Shown one piece after another: positions 45,301-57,300 of a stretch of DNA of 64,000 nt. Made by a program: the position numbers and the translations under genes. Numbering within the stretch: the stretch's first letter is position 1; every line of letters starts with the position of its first letter. The notes under the pieces were generated by a model. That model was not told the DNA's origin, did no database searches, and worked only from the letters and a program-made list of their open reading frames with translations. Source of the stretch: Pteria penguin. Lineage: Eukaryota; Mollusca; Bivalvia; Pterioida; Pteriidae. The stretch lies in NCBI GenBank assembly GCA_035048485.1, contig CM068587.1, positions 44,367,996 through 44,431,995 on the forward strand, in the 5' to 3' direction.

Positions 45301-48300
45301 GTTAAATGATCAGTTTAAATTCAGACTTGTTAACAGGACGCTTAGAAAGGACACAGAAATATTTTACCACTACTAAGCTACTCCAAACTTCTTAACCAAT
45401 CGAGTGAGCAGAAAAAGTAGGTTAGTTATGTATGGCATCTGATGTAAAGGTCCATCTCGGAATCCTACGATGATGCAAGTTAAATCTCTGATGCAAGTTT
45501 GTTCACTCTATGTTGTGTTTATTACAATCGTGCACTACTTTTACTTGAGAGGAGATCAGAATTATATCAAATTCTACTTTTCCAGGTGAACTTTTAAATA
45601 TTCCTTGCCTTATGAGTACTGTAGGTCTGGAATTGCTTATGCAATTCGGTCCAGCAAAAATTATGATTAAGCATACTAGAAAGTCTGACCTCAAATCTCT
45701 TTAAAACCATTTTTCATATGTTACTACTTATACAAACAGCACATCATATAAGTAGTGAGAGTAGCTGTTTCACAAAACAACAATATTTCTGCCAACTCCT
45801 TTACCTCTCCTTTAAGACGTTGAGCCATTTCGTCTAACTGAGTGGTCAGATCAGTCACTTGTTGATTGGAGAGACCTTTAGGATGCTCCAGACTGATATA
45901 TGGCAATCTTAAAAACAAAAAAGTTACAAAAGATATAAAACAGTCCATACAAATAACACATATAGTATATGTTTCTTTAATAAAACAAAATTTTGACCAC
46001 CTTCTACCAAATGAAAAACAGCGTAACTGGTCCAAAATTTTCTATCATAATTTCCACTATAAACCTAACTGACACTAACTTGACAATGACTCACCAGACA
46101 CTGACTCACTTAACAATGACTTATCAAATACTGACTTACCTGACACTGACTAACTTTACACTGACTTACTAGACATTGAATTACTTGACATCGACTTCCT
46201 ACACACAGACTTACCATATATCGACTAACTAGACACTGACTTATTTGACAAAGACTTACAAGACACTGACCTACTGCACACAAAATTACTTGACACTGAC
46301 TTACTATACAATGACTTACTATACACTGACTTACTACACACAGAATTACTTGACACTGACTTACTATACAATGACTTACTATACACTAACTCACATGACA
46401 CTGACTTACTACACACACAATTACTATACAATGACTTACTATACACTGAATAACTTGACATTGACTTACTACACACAGAATTACTTGACACTGACTTACT
46501 ATACAATGACCTATTATACACTGACTCACTTGACACTGACTTATTACACACACAACTACTTGAGACTGACTTACTATACAATGACTTACTATACACTGAC
46601 TCACTTGACACTGACTTACTACACACACAATTACTTGACACTGACTTACTATACAATGACTTACTATACACTGACTGACTTGACACTGACTTACTACACA
46701 CAGAATTACTTGACACTGACTTACTATACAATGACTTACTATACAATGACTTACTATACACTGACTCACTTGACACTGACTTACTACACACAGAATTACT
46801 TGACACTGACTTACTATACAATGACTTACTATACACTGATTCACTTGACACTGACTTACTACACATAGAATTACTTGACACTGACTTACTATACAATGAC
46901 TTACTATACAATGACTTACTATACACTGACTGACTTGACACTGACTTACTACAAACAGAATTACTTGACACTGACTTACTATACAATGACTTACTATACA
47001 CTGACTCACTTGACACTGACTTACTACACACACAATTACTTGACACTGACTTACTATACAATGACTTACTATACACTAACTCACTTGACACTGACTTACT
47101 ACACACACAATTACTATACAATGACTTACTATACACTGACTAACTTGACATTGACTTACTACACACAGAATTACTTGACACTGACTTACTATACAATGAC
47201 CTATTATACACTGACTCACTTGACACTGACTTATTACACACACAACTACTTGAGACTGACTTACTATACAATGACTTACTATACACTGATTCACTTGACA
47301 CTGACTTACTACACATAGAATTACTTGACACTGACTTACTATACAATGACTTACTATACAATGACTTACTATACACTGACTGACTTGACACTGACTTACT
47401 ACAAACAGAATTACTTGACACTGACTTACTATACAATGACTTACTATATACTGACTCACTTGACACTGACTTACTACACACATATTTACTTGACACTGAC
47501 TTACTATACAATGACTTACTATACACTAACTCACTTGACACTGACTTACTACACACACAATTACTATACAATGACTTACTATACACTGACTAACTTGACA
47601 TTGACTTACTACACACAGAATTACTTGACACTGACTTACTATACAATGACCTATTATACACTGACTCACTTGACACTGACTTATTACACACACAACTACT
47701 TGAGACTGACTTACTATACAATGACTTACTATACACTGACTCACTTGACACTGACTTACTACACACACAATTACTTGACAATGACTTACTATACAATGAC
47801 TTACTATACACTGACTGACTTGACACTGACTTACTACACACAGAATTGCTTGACACTGACTTACTACACAATGACTTACTATACAATGACTTACTATACA
47901 TTGACTCCCTTGACACTGACTTACTACACACAAAATTACTTGACACTGACTTACTATACAATGACTTACTATACACTGATTCACTTGACACTGACTTACT
48001 ACACATAGAATTACTTGACACTGACTTAATATACAATGACTTACTATACACTGATTCACTTGACAATGACTTACTACACACAGAATTACTTGACACTGAC
48101 TTACTATACAATGATTTACTATACACTGACTCACTTGACACTGACTTACTACACACAGAATTACTTGACACTGACTTACTATACAATGACTTACTATACA
48201 CTGACTCACTTGACACTGACTTAATACACACAGAATTACTTGACACTGACTTACCATACAATGACTTACTATACTCTGACTCACTTGACACTGACTTACT

Positions 48301-51300
48301 ACACACAGAATTACTTGACACTGACTTACTATACAATGACTTACAATACACTGATTCACTTGACACTGACTTACTATACACAGAATTACTTGACACTGAC
48401 TTACTACACACAGATTTACTTGACACTGACTTACTATACAATGACTTACTATACACTGACTCACTTGACATTGACTTACTACACACAGAATTACTTGACA
48501 CTGACTTACTATACAATGACTAACTATACATTGACTCACTTGACACTGACTTACCACACACACAATTACTTGACACTGACTTACTATACATTGACTTACT
48601 ATACAGCAGTGTTCGAAAAATCCCATTACCCGTTACCCAAGGTAAGTGAAACAAGAGGCCCAAGAGGGCCTATATCACTCACCTGAGTACGTTGAACATA
48701 TCACAAGCATTCCATTACTTTTGAAGAAGAAGCCCATCAAAGCATACTTTAACATATAAACAGTGCACCCCCTTATTTTGTTAATCTTAACAAATTGAAA
48801 AAAATTCTAAAATAAATTTTAGCATTGTTATTCTTCACAATTACCTTTATTTCAGTAAAAAATGTGTAAAAAATTTGACTTCTGAATGGCACCAAATACA
48901 ACAACACTTCTTAAGACACACTTCTAGATCACTCTGATGCATTTAGTTTGTCTATCTATATAGCCAGTCTGAAGAATAAGTCTGTCAAAGGAGGGTACCC
49001 TCTTTGATCTACTTTTGCCTGTGGTGGCAACACCTGTTGACGGATCCTGACAAAGATGACCACATTTGTAGGGGACCTTGAGTACTTAATGCTTACCAAG
49101 TTTCATGAAATTCCATCAAGTGGTTCTGAAGAAGAAGTTCAAACTGTGAAATGTTTACAACCATTGTTCCAACCCCCTTTTTCTTGAAAGTTTTAAAAAA
49201 TTCATAAAAAATCCAAAACATGAAATATTGAAAAAATTTCTTCGCAGTAGTATTTCTTACCATCAAAATGATCAAATTAAACCAAATTATTGCATCAATA
49301 TTTACTAAAAGAAAAAAATAACTCATTTCTGTATTAAAATTACAAAGTCCAAAAAAACGTCAAAAAAACGTTTGATTTCGGAACGGAACCAAAAATAACA
49401 ACACTTCTTAACACATCCCTCTATTTCAAATCTATGCATTCGGTTTGTCTCTGTATGCCCCCAGTCTGAAGAAGAAGTTTGTCAAAGGAGGGTACCCTCT
49501 TTGACCTACTTTTGCCTGTGGTGGCGCCATCTGTGGACGGATCCTGACAAAGATCACCAGATTTGTAGGGGACCTTGAGTACTTGATGCATACCAAGTTT
49601 CATCAAATTCCTTTCTGCCGATTCTGAAGAAAAAGTTCAAAATGTGAAATGTTTACACCAATTGTCCCCCCCCCCCCTTTTTTTCTTGAAAGTCTTAAAA
49701 AAATTCATAAAAAATCCAAAACATGAAATATTGAAACATTTCTTCACAGTAGTATTTCTTACCATAAAAATGATCAAATTAAACCAAATTAATGTATCAA
49801 TGTTTACTAAAAGAAAAAAATACCTCTTTTTTGCATTAAAATTGCAAAGTCTAAAAAAACGTCAAAAAAACGACAAAAATTATTTATCGGATTTCAACGA
49901 TATGAACAAACTTGAGACATACATCCTCCTAGATCACTCAGATGCCATTAGTTTTATAGTCCATACACTGGTTGTGGAGAAGAAGATTTTCAAAGAGGGG
50001 TACCCTCTGAGATCTATTTTCAGCAATGATGGCGCCACCTGTTGAGGGATTTATATGAAATGAAGAAACTTGGTAGAGGACCCCTAGTACTTCATTCATA
50101 CCAAGTTTCATTAAAATCCTTTAAGTGGTTCTGAAGAAGTTGAAAATGTGAAAAGTTTACGGACGGACAACGGACGAAGAGTGATGACAATAGCTCACTT
50201 GAGCCTTTGGCTCATGTGAGCTAAAAACGGGTCGGGTAACTGAAAAGCTTTAAACCTCTTATCCAGTGGTAAGTAAATTCTGAGTGATATCAATCACATC
50301 AATTTTAAACTTTGCTAAAAGAAAGATGATAAAATCACAACCAGAAATAGGGGAACCTAAAGGAAATACAAATATAAGTTTTGATATTTAATCGTATGTT
50401 TCCCATCTCAATCTAGGCGGCAGCGGGGGACTCAATACTCATGAAAACTCCCTAGCCCGACTCCCAAGGCTACCAAAATTTCCTCGAGCTTGATCTACTA
50501 AAATTTGATTTTGAAATAGCCTGACTGGCTAGTTAAAATAACGCTGTTTGCGAGATCAAAAGACGACAAATTGCTAGGGCTGAGACAATTGATCACGAAT
50601 TCAACCTGACTCAATATTTTCTTTCGATTCCATTCCGCCATGTTCGATATATTTGTCTCAATTTCGATTCGATTCGGCTATACGATCAACGTACAATAAT
50701 TTTATTGTATAATCTTTACTGTTTAGTCATATTTTCATCTCTTTCAAATACAGTTTGAAATAAGCAAATGTCTTTAATTTCTTTAACACTTCATCAATGA
50801 CAGCATATTTACCGTATACAGTTTGTAATAAGCAATGTCTTTAATTTCTTTAACACTTCATCAATGACGGCATATTTACCATATATAGTTTGTAATAAGC
50901 AATGTCTTTAATTTCTTTAACACTTCATCAATGACGGCATATTTACCGTATACAGTTTATAATAAGCAATGTCTTTAATTTCTTTAACACTTCATCAATG
51001 ACGGCATATTTACCGTATACAGTTTGTAATAAGCAATGTCTTTAATTTCTTTAACACTTCATCAATGACGACATATTTACCGTATATAGTTTGTAATAAG
51101 CAATGTCTTTAATTTCTTTAACACTTCATCAATGACGGCATATTTACCGTATATTACACCTAAAACAATCGCAAGTTTTCAATATGGTGATATAGCTTAT
51201 TTGAAACAAAAATGTAAATGGAACTTTAAAACTTGAAATCAAAGCATATCATTATAAATTTTCTCTATATGAATCCAACTGATGTCAGATAAATTATCTC

Positions 51301-54300
51301 TAATGTATCATGTAATGTAAAATGTAGATCTAATGATTTACTAGTAATCGTGCAAATGAAATGTGGTCTACAAGTTTCTGTTTATTTTTTAGAATACAAT
51401 ACATTACTATATGTACCTTGATCCTATAAAAAAGGATGGATGTCCACTGACTTGAAAAAGTTAATGTACTTGACTTAATGACATTTCTATGAAACTATGT
51501 AATGGGCATGATAAAAAGTTGAATCAGGCATTTTGGACCAAGTTTTTCTACAACTATAGTATATATTGTTTCGTATCAAAAATCATCGTATCGCTACTGC
51601 CGTATCTGAATAAGTATTGTATCGTGAGGGTTATGTATGGTTTCAGTACTACAAATTGCAGATCAATGCGTCGTACTCTCCTGTAATCAATTACGTCCGT
51701 CTTAATACACAAAATTTACCAATTTTATGCTTTTCTCAGCATTACACATTGTAAGTCTTAAATGTGCCTTTTTACTTTGGGTAACTACATTTTTTACCCT
51801 GGGTAAGTGGATTTCCGTTAGTCACTTATTCATTGGTAAGTGGATTTTTGAAAAATTTATCGAACCCTTATACACCGACTCACTTGATACTGACTTACTT
51901 GACACTGATTAATTAAACAGCAACACACTGACTCACTAGAGATGGACTTACCAGACACTGATTTACTGGACACCAACTTACATGACACTGACTTACTACA
52001 TACTGACTCACTTGATGCTAACTTCCTAGACACTGACTTACTGACAATGACTTACCAGACAACGACTTAATTTACACTGATTTTCTACAAACAGACTTAC
52101 TTGACACTGATTTACTAGACATTGACTTACATGACAATGATTTATTACATAATGACTCACTGATTCCCTAGAGATGGACTTATGAGACACTGACTTACTT
52201 GACAGTAGTTGTCATTATCAGTAGTTGTAACATCTTATGTTCTAATGAAGGTTTTTAAGCTAAACCCATTGAAATATTTTATGCTGATACTTGAACATTA
52301 TAGTCAAACTCTAGGTAAGTCACACTGGAAACACAGATCATAGACGCAATGACCCTGTGCCCCCAATGTGTAAATATAATACATTATACACATTGGGGGC
52401 ACAAGGTCATTGTGTCTATGACCTGTGAATGGAAGGTCTTTATAAAGTAGTTGAGCTGACAGACAAAAGTTCAGGTATATAATTGTCAAAATCAATGTAC
52501 AATTATCTCTCTTGCTAAAACTTTATTCAACCAGAAGATTGGTAGTTTCTAAAATTCTTGTGTACATAACTGAAATATTAAATATATCATAAAAGTTCAT
52601 GTTTTTATGCCCTCTGTCTCGTAGACCAAGGGGGCATACAGTGTTTGTCCATCTGGCCGTCTGTCCGTCTGTCTGTCTGTCTGTCCATTTGTCATTCTGT
52701 CCCCTTCTGTCTCTCAATAAAAGATACATAACATTGTAAATATGGGTGATAGGGCTTTCATACTTCACATATGAATTTCTTGTGGTTAAATCTTTCTTTT
52801 TGTATAATAATATTTGACCTTCTGACCTTGACTTTGGAATCTGACCTATATTTAGGGGAAAAACTTTATGCAATAACTTTTGTATACTAAGTGAGAGTTT
52901 TAATAATTCACATGTGCATATCTTGCAGGAATAACTTTCTACTAGTAGAAGAAATTTTTGATCTTGTGACCTTGCCCTTGACCTTTGAACTAAATTTAGG
53001 AAAACAATAGTGCATGTTATAACTTTTGAAATGTGCATGATAGGAATTTGATATTCACATACATATTATTTGTGACATGATCATCTTTCCACTGGTACCA
53101 TAATTTTTACCTCTTGAACTTTACCATGACCTTTGCCTACATTTCAAAAACTTTAATATTGGTTATAACTTTTTAATCTTAAAAATAAAGCTTCATATTT
53201 CACATGTTCATTCCTTTTGATGAGACTTTTCTGTTGGTACAGTAATTTTTGACCTTGAAAACATGACCGTGATGTTGACCCTACATTTCAAAAACTTTAA
53301 CATTGTTTATAACTTTTGATTCATAAGAGGTAGGGCTTCCATATTTCACATGCATGTTTCTTGTGACAAGGCCTTTCCATCAGAACAATGATTTTTGACC
53401 TTGTGACCTTCACCATGACCCCTGACCTACATTTCAAAAGCTTTAACATTGGTTTTAACTTTTTAATCTTAAGAAGTATTGCTTTCATATTTCACATGTG
53501 TAAACCTTGTGACAAGACCATTCTGTTGGAACTATAATTCTTTACCTTGTGACCTTGACCTCTGACCAACGTCACATGTGTATTCCCATGGGGTGGGTTT
53601 AATTAAGATATAGGACAATGCAAAATTTGCCTAATTTGAACTTTGTTGCCACCCAGGATTTTCATGTTTCACAAACACATCTTGTTCCATCATATTATCT
53701 ATCTGATGTTCTAAATGTCATGGAAATGAACAGTTTTCAAAAATAATATAGACCAAGATGTTTGAAAGCTATGACCACCTGTATTTGTTAAAGTGGATGG
53801 GTTTAGCCATACTGAAGGAGATGTGCATGTTAGCAGTTTGTTAATTACAATTTACATGTACACAACTTAATTCTATAATGATTTAGAAAGGTATTTCAAA
53901 GTAATCAATTCCATTCAAAAGATTATTTAGATATTACAGGTTGTCTCATAATGCTCAGCCTCTATCTGTTATGTAAACTTTCATGCCAATTGTCAGGGTA
54001 TACATTCACTTCAAAGTGAACTACTTTGTTTGCTTAGCACCTATCTCCAAATATCAATTCAATATGTTTCTTTTTATCTTCCTACATTCCAATGAGATTT
54101 TTCTAAAAGATGTCAAAGTAAAACTATAATGGCGATCAGCTGTGGAATTTTAAAAAAAGTTTAATTTGACAAAAATTCAACCTATCTGAATTTCAAATAG
54201 TAAAGTAAAAATATATTGAAAGAAAGACAATAAAATGGGATCTTTCAAATCAACCTTGGCTTACAGAAAAATCAAGTTATCAGTATTTGTGTAAACTGTA

Positions 54301-57300
54301 GTCAACCATACTACAGGTAGATTATTTTTCTGTGCTACACAAGATCATTTCACAAATATGATGGTGACAAATGCCTTATGCAATGCTTAATTTTACCTAT
54401 GCAACAGATCAACACAAAGCAGTACAGTTTCTCCTACTTCTTGTACGTGCTAAAGACTGTCTCAATTGGGAATTCAGTTATCAGTATCTAATTCTACAGA
54501 CAGGAAATTGACAACAATCAGGTGGGATTCAAACCCATGAACTTCTGATTATTGTGACTCAAATTTTGAAGAAACATTCCAAGTCTTCACATGTGATGTC
54601 AAACTACTAGCATTAGCGGGAATAATGGAGTATAACTCTCAGACTTTTCCATTACTACCATGTAAACTTCATTGAATTGTTTTGAAATTTACTAAATATC
54701 TCGGCAGATTTCACGACTTCATTCTCAATTAATCAGTAAACATAATCAATCAGTTGACAATTTTGAATAAAACATTTAGATATGCAATGTGATTACATTA
54801 CAAAGTTAAGTTAAATCAAGCAGCTTTGTATGGGCAGTGATGGATAAAGTACGAGGGTTGTACTCCAATGAGGGAGATAACTCTAGCTAATCTGAGGAAA
54901 ACAAGGTTGTATGGGAAGGCTCTATATCTCACTGTTCAGGGTATTTTGAAGAACACTTAATGAGCAAGTCAATCTGTGTGTAGACTTCAGCGCCATAGTT
55001 CCCCATACTCTGTAGAGGCTTGATAGACAAACGAAGCTCTGGAGGTCGATCCACCTGTAACAACAAATACATGAATAAAACAGAGAAAATATTCATGTTA
55101 ACTCAGAATTTGATACATTATTAAATACCCAGCAGCAGTTTCATTTTTCACCACTGAATTTTGTATATAAACTTTACTTTTAAGGCCTCCTGCAATTAAA
55201 TCCCAGTGACTTATCACACTGATGGAAAAAACTGTACATAGAGCAGTATTGTACATAGAGCAGTATTGTACATAGAGCAGTATCCTACATAGAGCAGTAT
55301 TGTACATAGAGCAGTATCCTACATAGAGCAGTATCCTACATAGAGCAGTATTGTACATAGAGCAGTATTGTACATAGAGCAGTACTGTACATAGAGCAGT
55401 ATTGTACATAGAGCAGTATTGTACATAGAGCAGTATTGTACATAGAGCAGTATCCTACATAGAGCAGTATTGTACATAGAGCAGTATTGTACATAGAGCA
55501 GTATTGTACATAGAGCAGTATCCTACATAGAGCAGTATTGTACACAGAGCAGTATCCTACATAGAGCAGTATTGTTGAGATAATGAGAATACTGGACCAC
55601 TTTTCTAAGATCTTTGGATGAAAACTAGGTGTTTCCAATAAATATATTAGTACACATATTCTAGAGGATCAATCTACAAATTTCCAATTATAACGCAATG
55701 TATAAACTTTTTCATGTTTTATTTCTAAATGACTACGTCTGCACATCATTCATGTTTTAATGTTGATACTCTGATCACTGTTTCATCAGAAATGTCTCAA
55801 GGCTATCAGGACAATAAACTGAAAAGTTTTAATTTTCTCAGATTTTACAAAAGTTTGGCTACTTTACTACTTTACTGGACTCTCTTGCACTTGGTTCAAT
55901 AACATTTAGAACACCATAAAGCAAAATCACTCACACATCTTCCCAGCAAAAAACAAATTTGAGTATCTGAAATCAGTTTCACATTTCAAATTCACATTTC
56001 TGGTGTGACTGAGAGGACCTCGAGCAACAATGACTTAAACCCTAACCCAAACTAATTGAATATGCCTTTTTCATACCACTTCCAAATGCTGCAGCAAAAT
56101 GGAATTCTAGCCTGATGAATAATAACTGCACTCCACTGAGGTCTAGACAAGATCACATGGACAGTCTGATGAATAATAACTGACTCCACTGAGGTCTAGA
56201 CAAGATCTCATGGACAGTCTGATGAATAATAACTGCACTCCACTGAGGTCTAGACAAGATCACATGGACAGTCTGATGAATAATAACTACACTCCACTGA
56301 GGTCTAGACAAGATCACATGGACAGTCTGATGAATAATAACTGACTCCACTGAGGTCTAGACAAGATCACATGGACAGTCTGATGTGCATTTCCAAGGAA
56401 GAATGCAACCTTACAGAGGCAAACTTGGAAAAACTTGTGGACCTCTTAAAAAATGACCCAAAAATGTAAACTTGCCTTGTGAACACCTTCCCTTGGATAT
56501 AAGATATAGAAGAGAATCTGAAACTTGTAGACCTGTTTGAAAAGGTGAAAATCTTTTAAACTTAAATGCCAATTTGTCTTGTGAACATCCTCCCTTAAAT
56601 ATAATTATAGCTATTCCAAAACTACGTCATTTTGTATTTCTTGTGTTGCTGGTCATTTGTAGCAGACTTAAACTGTCTAAATAATAGTATTTAATAGAAA
56701 TAAAACCAAAAATTCCCAATGTCATACAAAAATGCCAAAAATTTTCCCAATTTCACCGGACCTTAGACTGAAAGTAAAATACCCTAAAAAAATCCTTCAA
56801 ACTGATTTACATAACACTGAGTGACTTGATCTGAGCATGTGGGACAATTTCAAGCGAATTACATTTTGATTGTAGGCCTACAGTATAAATTTGATACGAT
56901 GATCTTCTACATTTCATTAGTCTAAAGGCCCTAGGTCTAAATGTTCAGTAGTCCAAGAGTTGGGAGTTCTGATAGACAGGAGGCCCAAAAGTACAAGGGG
57001 TTAACAGTAAAACATTTCAAGACCTAATAAGAACAGGACATATTAGACTAACAGTGACCATGGAGATATAACCTTGGGTCAAGGTCATGACACATCCTTG
57101 TGTCAGGGTATCAAATCATGGTGAAATGTGATATCGTCCACAAATTTTGCCATGAATAAACTCTGCTAATATGATCATAAGTTTCAGTATCATATTTTCC
57201 AGCTGTTAAGCCTTCAAACTAAGGAACCTTTAGACTATTCGGTCTCTTTGTTATACAGAGTTACTTCCCATTTGGGACAGTATCTGATGTAAAACAATTA

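Larger units (their letters stand above)
48607..51869. mobile_element. 3.3-kb DNA transposon-like insertion splitting the array
   Basis: The left end CAGTGTTCGAAAAATCCC and the right end (inverse: AAGGGTTCGATAAATTTTTC) are imperfect inverted repeats, with TTACCC/GGGTAA text near both. It is flanked by ATACAG (48601-48606) and ATACAC (51870-51875); ATACAC is the array's own text, so this is a 6-bp target duplication with one change. Array sequence resumes at the right. It carries an AACAAGAGGCCCA element and a 67-bp array; no transposase was recognised. Confidence 0.7.
45908..54932 (-). other. Intron 2 of EIF2AK4
   Basis: This 9-kb intron is mostly one 15/75-bp array (46.07-52.2 kb) interrupted by a 3.3-kb transposon, followed by a 96-bp hairpin and a composite repeat. 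From about 53.6 to 54.9 kb I see only AT-rich sequence. At 54350-54545 there is a faint resemblance to the SINE (phrases like atggtgacaaatgcc and tgggattcaaaccc). Confidence 0.85.

Noticed and set aside
46225..48686. Long open frames of up to 366 codons on both strands (SKSVSS, CQVSQC, TLTYYT repeats)
   Set aside because: They are the translation of a 15-bp repeat with no stop in several frames, overlap one another on both strands, and lie in an intron of EIF2AK4.
49093..50045. Frames of 60-130 codons on both strands
   Set aside because: They lie within the AACAAGAGGCCCA element and follow its internal repeats.
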